A stretch of 64,000 nucleotides of DNA, taken from CAYXOX01 sp964466745 (GTDB lineage Bacteria > Pseudomonadota > Alphaproteobacteria > Rhodobacterales > Rhodobacteraceae). Position numbers and translations under genes: made by a program. Below, piece after piece: positions 8,347-17,499 of the stretch. Every line of letters starts with the position of its first letter. Within the stretch, counting starts at the first letter, position 1. The notes below the pieces were generated by a model. It was not told the DNA's origin and made no database searches. It saw only the letters and a program-made list of their open reading frames with translations. Location of the stretch: the NCBI GenBank assembly GCA_964466745.1, contig CAYXOX010000001.1, positions 50,552-114,551 of the forward strand, in the 5' to 3' direction.

Positions 8347-9711
8347 TCAATCCTGCCTGGCCATCCCGGGGGTCCATCCACGGGTCTTGCCCGGGTTCAT
8401 CAGCCCGTAGGGGTCGGCGTTTTGCTTGAAGGCGATCTGGCCGGCATCGACCTGCTTCATGCCGCCGTCCTCGATCGTCACCACATGGGGATCGTAGATC
8501 GTGCAGCCGTCCTTGGCCTCCAGTTCGGCGATCAGCCGGTAGAGCGCGTTCTTGCCGCGGTAGCGCACCAGCGGCAGCGCGAAGATCTGGATGCGCCCAC
8601 CCATCCTGGCCATCTCGTGATGCCAGTAGATCTCTTCGCCGTAGCGCGCCATCTGGCGCGTCACCAGTTCCGGATCGAAGGGGTCGGGGTAGGCGACCTG
8701 CAGATACGTCCATGTCTTGTCGGCCTTGAGCGCCTGCAAGGTGGTGTGGTTCCACGCGCATTCATAGGCCGGCTGCAGCCCGGCCTCACCGATCTCGGGC
8801 TTGGTCATCGCGAGCGAGATTCGGCCGCCAATGCCATCTGCAAGTGCGGAAAAGGCCTCCATCGCCTCTGGGGCGACCATGGCGAACACCGCGTCGCGAT
8901 CCGCCGGGAAGCGCTCGCCCAACCGGGCGTAGAACTGCGCGAAACGCCGCTCCACGACCGTCAGCAGGTAGCAGTCGAGCCCGTCGCGCTGCGCTTTCGC
9001 GGCAAAGCGCAACGCGGTATCGTAACCATCGAGCAGGACGGCCGCGTGCACCCAGTCCGTCGCCCGGGTGAGCGGGAGCCCGACCTCCACGATGATCCCG
9101 TTGGTTCCATAGGCGTGGTGAACCTTCCCGATCTCGACACCGGTGAGCCTGATGCGCCGCGGCACCGACTCGACGGTTACGACATCGAGGAAATCGATGT
9201 TGCCGGGGTCGCGCAGCATGCCGTGGCGCAGCGATCCCACCCCGCCCGAACCGCCGGCGACGAACCCGCCGATCGTCGCCATCCGGCGCGTGGAGGGGTA
9301 CATCAGCAACTCCTGGCCGGTTTCGTGCACCGCGTCGTCCAGCCGCGAGATGCGCGCGCCGGCCTCGACGCGGCAATGCCCCGGTTCGATCTCCAGCACG
9401 CGGTCGAGCCCGGTGAGATCCAGCACCACGCCGCCCTTCAGGGGCACGCACTGGCCGTAGTTGCCCGTGCCGCCGCCACGGATCGTGAGCGGCACCCGGA
9501 ACCGCGCGGCGGCCGAGGCAACGCGGATCACCTCGCCGGTATCTGCGGGCCGCACGACGAGGTCTGCGAGGGCGCCGTCGAGCTGCTCCTTCAGGATCGG
9601 GCTGTACCAGTAGTAGTCCCGTGAACGCGCAAGGCGGTAGTCGGGGTCGTCGTACTGGCGAATGCCGCCCAGGGCGGCCCTGAACGCGTCCCAGTCGGGG
9701 GCAGGTGTCAT
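8347..9711 (-). CDS. FAD-binding oxidase/dehydrogenase (PCMH-type FAD domain)
   Basis: This 454-residue flavoprotein carries a PCMH-type FAD-binding domain in its N-terminal half, with the pyrophosphate-binding motif PLTIRGGGTGNYGQ near residues 75-90. A substrate-binding cap domain follows. Relatives include vanillyl-alcohol oxidase, glycolate oxidase GlcD and lactate dehydrogenases, which oxidise alcohols, phenols or 2-hydroxy acids. The start at 9711 follows GAGGAAAACGCG in mRNA sense; an upstream ATG at 9810 adds 33 residues that look non-coding. It is flanked by the flavodoxin-fold reductase and the MBL hydrolase in a leftward operon, so it probably oxidises the compound imported by the peptide-type ABC system. 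Confidence 0.82.
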   Translation of the reverse strand: MTPAPDWDAFRAALGGIRQYDDPDYRLARSRDYYWYSPILKEQLDGALADLVVRPADTGEVIRVASAAARFRVPLTIRGGGTGNYGQCVPLKGGVVLDLTGLDRVLEIEPGHCRVEAGARISRLDDAVHETGQELLMYPSTRRMATIGGFVAGGSGGVGSLRHGMLRDPGNIDFLDVVTVESVPRRIRLTGVEIGKVHHAYGTNGIIVEVGLPLTRATDWVHAAVLLDGYDTALRFAAKAQRDGLDCYLLTVVERRFAQFYARLGERFPADRDAVFAMVAPEAMEAFSALADGIGGRISLAMTKPEIGEAGLQPAYECAWNHTTLQALKADKTWTYLQVAYPDPFDPELVTRQMARYGEEIYWHHEMARMGGRIQIFALPLVRYRGKNALYRLIAELEAKDGCTIYDPHVVTIEDGGMKQVDAGQIAFKQNADPYGLMNPGKTRGWTPGMARQD

Positions 9712-9812
9712 CGCGTTTTCCTCTCGTGCATCGCTGCCTGTCGTGGCGGTGCCCGTCTCGCGCGCGGTAGCGGCGCCCTGCCAAGGCCCGCTCACGGCGC
9801 GTTCAGGCACAA

Positions 9813-10775
9813 TCAGAAGACGTCCCCGTCGCGCGCCGAGATCACGGCGCTCCCGAACGCCTGGGAGGCTTCCTTCGCCAGCGCCTCGACGTCGTAGGGC
9901 CGCGAGTAGTTCTGCTCGTGGTGGATCACGAGCCGCTCCACGCGGGCCGTGCGGGCCATGGCGCCGAGCACGCTGGTCCGGATGTGCCAGATGTCGCTCG
10001 GCGGCGGGTTATCAGCATAGCCGCGCCAGGGCGCGGGATCGCTGGCCTCGACGTCGGGGGCAGCGTCGCTCAGCAGCACGTCGACATCGGCGATCGCCTC
10101 GCGGAACCCATCGGATTCAACTCCGTCGCCCGCCCAGGCGAACGCGCGGTCGGCTGTATCGAAACGGTAGCCGAAGTTCTGCGCGAAGCCGCCGTGAACG
10201 TGATGAAACGCTCTGACGGAGACGTTCTCGTCCTCGTAGACCGTGCCGGGCGCCTCGATCTCGTGAGCGACGGCGCGCCATCCCCTGTCGTCCTTGCCTT
10301 CCGGTCCGTGCACGCGCTCTGCAATGTCGGCGGCATAGGCCTCGAGGATGTTCTCGACGAGCCGCCGGGTGCCCACCGGGCCATAGACATGGGTTTCGCC
10401 GTCGCATCCACAGGTCCATGGCAGGAGCAGGAAGGCTGGCAGCCCGACGGTGTGGTCCGAGTGCAGATGGGTGAGAAAGAGCCGCGTAAGTCGCGGCGGG
10501 GCGAACGCGTGGGCCAGCCTGCCGCCGTGGGCGGTTGCGGCCCGGGCAATGGCCCGCCAGACCCCTTCGCCGGCGTCGATCACGTAGGGCGCGCCGTTGG
10601 CCACGATGGCGCCGGCCGGCCCGGAGCGGTGGAACGTGGGTTCTGGTTTGCCCGAACCGAGCATCACCGCCACCGCCGTTGCGCCCTCGGGCGAGAAGTC
10701 GCGCGGCGGGCCGGGGTCGAAGGCGATTTCGGGCGAGGCGTAAAGCGTGCCCTCGCTGGTCATTGGTCCGGCCAT
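9813..10775 (-). CDS. Metallo-beta-lactamase-fold hydrolase (RNase Z/arylsulfatase-like)
   Basis: The 320-residue protein has the binuclear metal motif HLHSDH (consensus HxHxDH) around residues 113-118 and the later bridging Asp in AWAGDG, followed by C-terminal HHEQN. The short length and arrangement fit the RNase Z/arylsulfatase-like branch of the superfamily rather than a beta-lactamase. It likely hydrolyses an ester, lactone, sulfate or amide bond of the transported compound (inference). ATG 10775 is taken as the start; ATG 10763 (MTSEG) is equally possible. Its stop lies about 100 bases from the start of the FAD oxidase. Confidence 0.78.
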   Translation of the reverse strand: MAGPMTSEGTLYASPEIAFDPGPPRDFSPEGATAVAVMLGSGKPEPTFHRSGPAGAIVANGAPYVIDAGEGVWRAIARAATAHGGRLAHAFAPPRLTRLFLTHLHSDHTVGLPAFLLLPWTCGCDGETHVYGPVGTRRLVENILEAYAADIAERVHGPEGKDDRGWRAVAHEIEAPGTVYEDENVSVRAFHHVHGGFAQNFGYRFDTADRAFAWAGDGVESDGFREAIADVDVLLSDAAPDVEASDPAPWRGYADNPPPSDIWHIRTSVLGAMARTARVERLVIHHEQNYSRPYDVEALAKEASQAFGSAVISARDGDVF

Positions 10776-10808
10776 ATTGCGTTCCTCGGCGTCTGTTGAC
10801 GGATGGGT

Positions 10809-11858
10809 TCACCGCGAGTTCGGGGCGCGCGCCCTCGGCGGTGGCGCTCCTGCCCGGGCCACGGGCGGGAGCGTCTCTGCATGGTGGCACGCGACCATCC
10901 GCGCGCGGCCTTGGGAGGGGAGCGCGCGCAGGGCAGGTGCGAGGCGCTCGCAAATCTCCGTTCGGTGCGGGCAGCGGGTATGGTAGCGGCACCCTGACGG
11001 GGGCCTCCCGGGGCTGGGCAACTCGCCGGTGGGCACCGCGCGCGTACGGATGCGGGCGCGCGAAGGATCGGCCACCGGGATCGCGTCTATCAGTGCCCGG
11101 GTGTATGGATGGAGCGGTGCGTCGAAGATGTCCCGGCTCGGGCCGATCTCGACGAACTGCCCGAGGTACATCACGGCCAGCCGGTTGCTGATGTAGCGCA
11201 TCATCGCCAGATTGTGGGAGATGAACAGGAACGTCAGGTCGAGCCTGTCGCGCAGGTCGATCAGCAGATTGACGACTTGCGCCTGCACCGAGACGTCGAG
11301 GGCGGAGATCGCCTCGTCGGCAACGATGAACTTCGGAGAGGTCGCCAGCGCCCGTGCGATGCCGATGCGCTGCGCCTGACCGCCCGAGAACTGGTGCGGC
11401 GAACGATCGGCGAGGCGCGGATCGAGCCCGACCATGGCCATCAGCTCGTCCACCCTCTCGAGGCGGCCTGCGGCGGTGCCTATCCCGTGGACCACGAGTG
11501 GCTCGGCGATGATCTCGCCCACGCGCATTCTCGGGTTCAGCGACGCGACGGGATCCTGGAAGATCATCTGCATGTGCCGCCGCTGCATGCGCATGTCCGC
11601 GGGGCTCAGCGCCCCGAGATCCCGCCCCTCGAAGGTGACCGACCCCGAGGTTGGCCTGACAAGGTGCAGGATCGCGCGGGCGGCGGTCGATTTCCCGCAG
11701 CCGGATTCCCCCACGATGCCCAAAGTCTCGCGGTGGTGGACGTCGAAATCGAGCCCGTCGACCGCCGTGACGGCGCGCCCGCCCTTGACGTGGTAGGTCT
11801 TGCGCAACTCGCGCACCTGGACCAGCGGTCGCTCACCGGATTCTTCCACCGTCGTCAT
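10809..11858 (-). CDS. Peptide-type ABC transporter ATP-binding protein (OppF/DppF-like)
   Basis: This 349-residue ATPase contains Walker A GESGCGKST, the signature FSGGQAQRIGIARAL, and the C-terminal OppF-type domain with clustered cysteines (CRYHTRCPHR). In the Walker B region the usual Pro after DE is Ala (ADEAISALD), an uncommon but probably tolerated change. It pairs with the OppD-like ATPase whose stop overlaps its start. The corresponding binding protein and permeases lie on the other strand from 13390 to 16898, so the transporter is split into divergent halves. Confidence 0.88.
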   Translation of the reverse strand: MTTVEESGERPLVQVRELRKTYHVKGGRAVTAVDGLDFDVHHRETLGIVGESGCGKSTAARAILHLVRPTSGSVTFEGRDLGALSPADMRMQRRHMQMIFQDPVASLNPRMRVGEIIAEPLVVHGIGTAAGRLERVDELMAMVGLDPRLADRSPHQFSGGQAQRIGIARALATSPKFIVADEAISALDVSVQAQVVNLLIDLRDRLDLTFLFISHNLAMMRYISNRLAVMYLGQFVEIGPSRDIFDAPLHPYTRALIDAIPVADPSRARIRTRAVPTGELPSPGRPPSGCRYHTRCPHRTEICERLAPALRALPSQGRARMVACHHAETLPPVARAGAPPPRARAPNSR

Positions 11859-12859
11859 GCCGCGCCGGACCCGGCAGCTTGCGCGGCGATCGCGCGCCAG
11901 CGACGGCAGGCCACCCGGTGCGCTGTCCCGGCCTCGTCGAGCGCGGGCACTTCGGAACGACAGGCCTCCTCGGCATGGGCGCAGCGGGGGGCGAAGGCGC
12001 AGCCCGGGGTCACCACCGAAAGATCGGGCGGCAGGCCGTCTATGGGCACGAGCCGGGCCTGGGCCTTGGCATCGGGGTCGGGCAGCGAGCGCAGCAACCC
12101 GACGGTGTAGGGGTGCCGCGGGTGGCGGAAGACCTGCTCCACCGGGCCGATCTCCACGATCCGCCCGGCATACATCACGGCGACACGATCGACGAGTCCG
12201 GCCACCACCCCGAGATCATGGCTGATCCAGATCACGCTCATCTTGGTGCGGTCCTGAAGCTCCTGAACGAGATTGAGGATCTGCGCCTGCACGGTGACGT
12301 CGAGCGCGGTGGTGGGCTCGTCGGCGATCAGGATGTCGGGTTCGCAGGCGAGGGCGATGGCAATGCCGATCCTCTGCCGCTGGCCGCCCGAGAACTCGTG
12401 GGGATAATCGTCGATCCGGTGGGGCGCGTCCGCGATCCCCACCGTCTCCAACGATTGTGTCGCGCGTTCGCGCGCGGCCCGGCGGTTCAGCCCCAGATGC
12501 AGCTGCGTACCCTCGACAAGCTGCTGGCCGACAGTGAGTAGCGGGTTCAGCGATGTCATCGGGTCCTGGAATACCATGGCGATGCGGCTGCCGCGGATGC
12601 GCCGGAGCTGCGAGGACGACAGTGCCAGCAGATCCCGCCCGTCGAACAGGATCTGCCCGCCCGTGATCCTGGCGACGCGCCTCGGCAACAGGCCGAGGAT
12701 CGAGAGAACGCTGGCTGACTTGCCCGATCCGCTTTCGCCGACGATTGCCAGCGATTCGCCCTTGGCGACTGAGTAGTCGACCCCGTTAAGGGCGTGGACG
12801 ACCCCGGTATCCGTGGTGAAGCGGATTCGCAGATCGCGGACTTCGAGCATCGCGCTCAT
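11855..12859 (-). CDS. Peptide-type ABC transporter ATP-binding protein (OppD/DppD-like)
   Basis: This 334-residue ATPase has Walker [10 protein letters not shown], signature [15 protein letters not shown], Walker [12 protein letters not shown] and the OppD-type C-terminal cysteine cluster ([14 protein letters not shown]). The start at 12859 ([10 protein letters not shown]) matches family N-termini; 32 further codons upstream are open but unlike the family. It is the first gene of the leftward operon and is transcribed away from the binding-protein gene at 13390. Together with the OppF-like protein it would energise that importer. Confidence 0.88.
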   Translation of the reverse strand: MSAMLEVRDLRIRFTTDTGVVHALNGVDYSVAKGESLAIVGESGSGKSASVLSILGLLPRRVARITGGQILFDGRDLLALSSSQLRRIRGSRIAMVFQDPMTSLNPLLTVGQQLVEGTQLHLGLNRRAARERATQSLETVGIADAPHRIDDYPHEFSGGQRQRIGIAIALACEPDILIADEPTTALDVTVQAQILNLVQELQDRTKMSVIWISHDLGVVAGLVDRVAVMYAGRIVEIGPVEQVFRHPRHPYTVGLLRSLPDPDAKAQARLVPIDGLPPDLSVVTPGCAFAPRCAHAEEACRSEVPALDEAGTAHRVACRRWRAIAAQAAGSGAA

Positions 12860-13389
12860 GCCACGCCCGGTCGCACGGGGTTTCCGGCGCCGCTGCGGCC
12901 GGTGCGCGCAAGTGCCAGTTCCTGCTGCCGGATCATCGCCGCACAACCCCTTCAATCCGCATAGGCAGCTCGCCGACTCGCCGCCACTCCAGGCACGAGG
13001 ATGCAGCTCGGCTTCCAGGCGCCGGGTGGACGATGGCGGCTCTCGCAGGTCCGGTCAAGCCATGCATTATACCAGTTGCTCTGACTCGCCAGAGAAGGGG
13101 CCTCCAAGAATGATCTCAATACATTGTTGCTTTTCATACATAAATACTCGTGCCGTGCTGAATTCTTCAGCGATGGGAAAAGTCTCCGACCAAACGGTTC
13201 AACTGTTTGTTGACAGCTTGGCGTGCGTCGTATCCACTCGATTCAAGGCGTCCGTGCGCGCATCAGGGAGCAATGGGCCAGAAGTCGACGGACCAGAAGT
13301 CATGGTGCGACCCGCCGGGCGAGACCGGCGCGCCGCGCGCAACAAGGACCCGGCAACGTCGCCAAATTCCCAAAAAAGGATGTGAAACG
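12860..13389. promoter_or_regulatory. Divergent control region between the two halves of the peptide-type ABC regulon
   Basis: No gene is apparent in these 530 bases. The segment 13060..13215 is much more AT-rich than the rest and should hold promoters for both directions. Rightward, TTGACA (13210..13215) followed by TATCCA (13231..13236) is a candidate promoter with short 15-base spacing. Overlapping it is an operator-like block: AACGGTT (13193..13199), AACTGTT (13201..13207) and the inverted repeat TCAAC-N5-GTTGA (13199..13213). A TetR-type repressor, plausibly the TetR-RidA fusion of this regulon, could bind there and block the promoter. All of this is pattern-based. Confidence 0.4.
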
Positions 13390-14988
13390 ATGATAGGATG
13401 GTCTCGATCCGCGCTCGCCGCCACGGCTGCCGCTGGCTTCGTGGGGTGCTCTCTCGCAGCGCCGTTGCCGGCCCTGGCCCAGGATGCGGGCGATGTAACG
13501 GTCACCTGGGCGCGGACGGGCTTCCCGGATTCACTGGATCCGCACCAGTTCAGCCATATCGAGGGCGCCATCGCGATCATGAACATGCTGGATACGCTCG
13601 TCTGGAGAGACGCGGCGACCAACACGTATCATGGCGGGCTGGCCAGCGGCTGGACCTATGCCGAAGATCTGACCAGCCTCACGCTCGAACTGCGCGAGGA
13701 CGTGGTCTTCCACGACGGCACGCCCTTCAACGCGCAGGCGGTTGCCTTCACCTTCGACCGTATCGTGGACCCGGATACCCAGGCCGCAGCCGTGGCCTCG
13801 TTCATGGGCAGCTACTCCGGGCACGAGGTGCTGGACGACTACACCATCCGGATCGACTTCACCGAGCCGAACCCGCTGTTCCTCGAGTGGCTGACGCATC
13901 CGAGCCTTGCGCCGATTTCGCCGACAGCGGTGCAGGAATTCGGCGACGCCTTCCGCGACAATCTGGTGGGCACGGGTCCGTTCCGCCTCGTTGAGTGGGA
14001 CCGCGCGAACAACGCGGTCATCATGGAGCGCAACCCCGATTACGGTTGGGCGCCCGCCTTCCTCGGTCACGAGGGGCCGCCGAACATCGATCGGCTCGTG
14101 ATGCGGGGTGTGCTCGACGTCGCCACACGCCTGGCCGCGCTGGAAGCCGGGGAGGTGGATTTCGCGCAGGTCTCCGCCCTCGATACGCTGCGGCTCTCGG
14201 AAGATCCGGCCTACACCCTTTGGAGTTCGCCCACCGCGGGCATCACCCATTCGCTCGCCTTCAACACCGAGCGCGCGCCGCTGAACGAGCTTGCCGTGCG
14301 AAAGGCGCTGATCTCCTCGGTGGATCTCGATGCGCTCAACGCCGTGGTCTTCCGGGGCCTCCACGAGATCCCGACCGGCCCTTTCCGGCGCGGGGTCGCC
14401 TGCTGGAGCGCGTCACCCGCCGAGCTCTGGCCCTACGACACCGACGCGGCGAACGCGATGCTCGACGAGGCCGGGTGGCTCATGGGCGATGACGGCATCC
14501 GCCAGAAGGACGGGGAGCGGCTGGGCTTCACCATGCTGTGGCCCGATGCAGACGACCCGGCGCCCGTCGTCTTCATCCAATCCGAGTGGCGCAAGATCGG
14601 CGCGGACCTCCAGATCCGTACAATGGACTTCAACGCCATCATCTCGGAGTCCCAGCGGGGCAACCACGACATGACATGGGGCAGCGTGGCCGCCAGCGAT
14701 CCCGACGTCGCCCGGACCGTTTTCGGCACCGGCCAGGCACGCAACTTCACGCGGGTTTCGGATGCGCAACTCGACGAGCTGCTCGCCGCCGGCACCGCCA
14801 CCGCCGACATCGCCGAGCGTTGCGAGATCTACGAGCAGGTGCAGCGCCGCGTGATGGATCTCGCCCTGATCATGCCGTATTATGATGCAACCGCCTACAC
14901 GATCGGCGCGGCCGACATCACCGGGCTGCGGTATCGCGGCGACGGCGTGATGCCGATCAATACCGCCCTGCAGCGCGGAGCGGAGTGA
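13390..14988 (+). CDS. Peptide-type ABC transporter substrate-binding protein (family 5)
   Basis: This 532-residue protein begins with a signal peptide ending near ALAQ and has the family 5 pattern, including FHDGTPFNAQAVAFTFDRI near residues 110-130 and NTERAPL in the middle. A Cys in the signal region (FVGC) is a weak lipobox, so a lipoprotein is possible but less likely. Family 5 proteins bind peptides, nickel, opines, glycosides and other solutes. The ATG at 13390 follows a gap in coding character; 61 upstream in-frame codons are rejected. It is the first gene of the rightward half of the regulon. Confidence 0.86.
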   Translation: MIGWSRSALAATAAAGFVGCSLAAPLPALAQDAGDVTVTWARTGFPDSLDPHQFSHIEGAIAIMNMLDTLVWRDAATNTYHGGLASGWTYAEDLTSLTLELREDVVFHDGTPFNAQAVAFTFDRIVDPDTQAAAVASFMGSYSGHEVLDDYTIRIDFTEPNPLFLEWLTHPSLAPISPTAVQEFGDAFRDNLVGTGPFRLVEWDRANNAVIMERNPDYGWAPAFLGHEGPPNIDRLVMRGVLDVATRLAALEAGEVDFAQVSALDTLRLSEDPAYTLWSSPTAGITHSLAFNTERAPLNELAVRKALISSVDLDALNAVVFRGLHEIPTGPFRRGVACWSASPAELWPYDTDAANAMLDEAGWLMGDDGIRQKDGERLGFTMLWPDADDPAPVVFIQSEWRKIGADLQIRTMDFNAIISESQRGNHDMTWGSVAASDPDVARTVFGTGQARNFTRVSDAQLDELLAAGTATADIAERCEIYEQVQRRVMDLALIMPYYDATAYTIGAADITGLRYRGDGVMPINTALQRGAE

Positions 14989-14993
14989 GCCAG

Positions 14994-15028
14994 GCCCGGC
15001 CAGCGGGGCGCGCCGCCGCTGGCCGGGC
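14994..15028 (+). promoter_or_regulatory. Strong intercistronic hairpin after the family 5 binding protein
   Basis: GCCCGGCCAGCGG (14994..15006) pairs perfectly with CCGCTGGCCGGGC (15016..15028) across a 9-base loop. It starts five bases after the stop codon and precedes the permease gene. There is no T-run after it. It probably protects the upstream mRNA segment or attenuates transcription, so that binding protein exceeds permease. Confidence 0.65.
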
Positions 15029-15077
15029 GCAGGGCCTCCGGGCCCGCCCCGCGTAGCGATCATCAGGACTGCCCTGA

Positions 15078-16010
15078 ATGACGAGATACATTGCCCGGCG
15101 CCTGCTCGGCTCTCTCCCGGCGATCGTCGGAATTTCGGTGATTGTGTTCGCCCTCATGCACATGCTGCCCGGCGATCCGGTTGGAGCGATGCTTTTCGAA
15201 TTCGCCGGCGATCCGAGCTCGGCCGAGGCCCTGCGCGAACAGCTCGGCCTGAACGATCCGCTTCTGGTGCAGTATCTGCGGTTCGTGGGCGGGGCCCTGC
15301 GAGGCGACCTTGGTGACTCGCTCATCAGCCAGCGGCCGGTGGTGGGCGAAATCCTGTTCTTCCTTCCCACCACCATCAAGCTGGCCTCGATGGCGCTGTC
15401 GCTGGCCATCGTGCTCGGCGTACTGATCGGCTCCGCGGCGGCCCTCACGCGCGACAGCTGGTTCGACCAGGCGGTGATGCTCGTTTCGCTGATCGGCGTG
15501 TCGATCCCGATCTTCTGGTCGGGGCTGATCCTCATCCAGATCTTCGCGCTCGGGCTCGGATGGCTGCCGGTGACGGGCGGCGGCGGTGGGTTCAGGGCGC
15601 TGATCATGCCCGCCGTCTCCATGGCGCTTGCGCCCGCCGCGCTCATCGCCCGCCTTACCCGGGGCAGCCTGCTCGAAGTGCTCCCGCAGGACTACATCCG
15701 CTCCGCCCGGGCGAAGGGGCTGCGCGAGTCGGCCATCGTCATGCGGCACGCCCTGCGCAACGCGCTGATCCCGATCATCACCATCCTCGGCCTGCAACTT
15801 GGCGCCCTGCTCAGCGGTACCGTGATCGCCGAAACCGTGTTCAACGTCCCGGGTGTCGGAACGCTGATCATCACCGCGATCAAGCAGCGCGACTACCTGA
15901 TGGTACAGGGGGCGGTGCTCTATCTCTCCGTGCTCTACGTCCTGCTGAACCTCGCCGTCGATCTGCTTTACGGCGCGATAGATCCGCGCATACGCCGTGC
16001 GAGGGGCTAG
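15078..16010 (+). CDS. Peptide-type ABC transporter permease (DppB/OppB-like)
   Basis: This 310-residue inner-membrane protein starts with the family-typical MTRYIARRLLGSLPAIVGIS and has six hydrophobic segments. The EAA-like loop lies near residues 200-230 (YIRSARAKGLRESAIVMRH), where the ATPase docks. The stop codon directly abuts the ATG of the second permease. It forms the channel together with the DppC-like protein and is energised by the two ATPases encoded leftward at 10809..12859. Confidence 0.9.
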   Translation: MTRYIARRLLGSLPAIVGISVIVFALMHMLPGDPVGAMLFEFAGDPSSAEALREQLGLNDPLLVQYLRFVGGALRGDLGDSLISQRPVVGEILFFLPTTIKLASMALSLAIVLGVLIGSAAALTRDSWFDQAVMLVSLIGVSIPIFWSGLILIQIFALGLGWLPVTGGGGGFRALIMPAVSMALAPAALIARLTRGSLLEVLPQDYIRSARAKGLRESAIVMRHALRNALIPIITILGLQLGALLSGTVIAETVFNVPGVGTLIITAIKQRDYLMVQGAVLYLSVLYVLLNLAVDLLYGAIDPRIRRARG

Positions 16011-16898
16011 ATGAGCAGCCAGGAAAGCGCCTCGGGCCGCATCGTCGCGGCAGCGGTTGAGCGCGGGCGCCCCAGCGCGCTTTTCTGGCGCGTATTCGGG
16101 CGGCGTCGCACCACGATCCTCGGCACCGTGATCCTGGCGGTTCTTGTCGCGGGCGCAGTGCTCGCGCCCTGGATCGCGCCCTACGGCCCGGACGAGATGA
16201 ACCCGCGCGCCTCGCTCCAGGGGCCGAGCGCTGCACATCTCTTCGGCACCGACATCTTCGGGCGCGACCAGTTCTCGCGCATCCTCCACGGCGCGCGCAT
16301 TTCGCTCGGCGTGGGCGTGGCCGCCGTCGCCTGCGGTATCGTCATCGGCGCCCCGCTGGGGCTCGTCGCGGGCTATTTCCGCGGCTGGACCGACCGACTT
16401 GTTTCCCAGTACGCGAACATCATGCTGGCCTTTCCCGATTTCCTGCTCGCCCTCACGATCGTCTTCGTGCTCGGCCCGAGCATGCGCAACGTGGTGATCG
16501 CCATCGGCTTCGCGTCGAGCCCCACCTACGTGCGGCTCGTGCGCGGTTCCGTGCTCCAGGTCAGCCAGTTGCCGCACGTGGAGGCCGCGCGCTCGATCGG
16601 TGCAGCCGACGCCCGCATTCTCCTGCGGCACATCCTGCCGAACGTGGTTTCCCCGGTCATCATCGTGGGCACGCTGGGGCTGGGCAGCGCCATCCTCGCG
16701 GCAGCCGCGCTGAGCTTTCTGGGTGCCGGCGTTCAGCCGCCCGCGGCGGAGTGGGGCGTGATGCTGAGCGAGGGTCGCACCTACATGCGCTCGGCCTGGT
16801 GGCTGACCACCATTCCCGGTGTCGTCATCCTGCTGGCCGTGCTGGCGATCAATCTCGTCGGCGACGGGCTGCGCGACGCGCTGGACCCCAGGCGGTGA
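16011..16898 (+). CDS. Peptide-type ABC transporter permease (DppC/OppC-like)
   Basis: This 295-residue protein has the DppC hallmark segment HLFGTDIFGRDQFSRILHGA near residues 76-95, and an EAA-like loop (VEAARSIGAADARILLRH) near residue 190. It has an N-terminal cytoplasmic tail before the first membrane helix. It starts immediately after the stop of the DppB-like gene. The coding density continues directly into a flavodoxin-fold reductase gene, so transport and metabolism are coupled in one operon. Confidence 0.9.
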   Translation: MSSQESASGRIVAAAVERGRPSALFWRVFGRRRTTILGTVILAVLVAGAVLAPWIAPYGPDEMNPRASLQGPSAAHLFGTDIFGRDQFSRILHGARISLGVGVAAVACGIVIGAPLGLVAGYFRGWTDRLVSQYANIMLAFPDFLLALTIVFVLGPSMRNVVIAIGFASSPTYVRLVRGSVLQVSQLPHVEAARSIGAADARILLRHILPNVVSPVIIVGTLGLGSAILAAAALSFLGAGVQPPAAEWGVMLSEGRTYMRSAWWLTTIPGVVILLAVLAINLVGDGLRDALDPRR

Positions 16899-16909
16899 CG
16901 GGAGGCCGG

Positions 16910-17497
16910 GTGAACCTTGCGGGCCTCGTTCTGCACGCGGCGGGCGCGCCGGGCCAGCGCGACCCGCTGATCCCGCGGCTCGTGGAGGCCGCGTGCGAGG
17001 CCCTAGGTCGGCGGCACGAGCGGGTCGAGGCGCTCGATCTTTCCGGGTTTCGCCCGTTTCTCTCGGCCGAGGAACGGCGCGCCTATTTCGGGCCTCGGCC
17101 GCTCGTCACCGAAGAGGCGCGCGAGCACGCCGAACGGTTGCAAGGCTGCGGAAGCCTCGTCTTCGTCTATGCCAGCGAGAACGGCGCGCTGGCTGGCGTG
17201 CTCAAGGCGTGGATGGAGCGCGTCCTCGTTCCGGGCGTCGGTTTCTCGATGGAGGAGGGCAGGGTCGGCGGGGCGCGCACCTGCCCGATCGGGGGCATCG
17301 CCGGCGTCGTCCTGCACGACGAACCGGCCCGCGTGACACGCCGGGCCGGGGATCCGGGCCGGCTCGTGCTCATGCGCACCCTGCGGCCGACCCTTGGATT
17401 CTTCACGCGGGGCACCTGGCTCACGCTCAATGATTCGGGAACGGCGGGCAAGGCAGCGGCGGAAGCCTTCGTGCAGCGCGTCGGCAGGGCACTTTAG
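16910..17497 (+). CDS. Flavodoxin-fold NAD(P)H oxidoreductase-like protein (second copy in regulon)
   Basis: The roughly 195-residue product contains FVYASENGALAGVLKAWMERV, which aligns in layout with the FPTWMYGPPAILKGWMERV site of the reductase at 7662, and VLVPGVGF after it. The N-terminus (LAGLVLHAAGAPGQ) is less typical than usual for the FMN-binding loop. GTG 16910 is preferred because GGGAGG precedes it; in-frame GTG 16895, overlapping the permease stop, is an alternative. It is probably a quinone- or flavin-reducing enzyme, but the divergent FMN loop leaves some doubt about activity. Confidence 0.7.
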   Translation: MNLAGLVLHAAGAPGQRDPLIPRLVEAACEALGRRHERVEALDLSGFRPFLSAEERRAYFGPRPLVTEEAREHAERLQGCGSLVFVYASENGALAGVLKAWMERVLVPGVGFSMEEGRVGGARTCPIGGIAGVVLHDEPARVTRRAGDPGRLVLMRTLRPTLGFFTRGTWLTLNDSGTAGKAAAEAFVQRVGRAL

Positions 17498-17499
17498 CG

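Noticed and set aside
12813..13385. Open frame of 190 codons in the divergent control region
   Set aside because: It starts inside the OppD-like gene and crosses AT-rich promoter-like DNA; composition is unlike real proteins of this genome.
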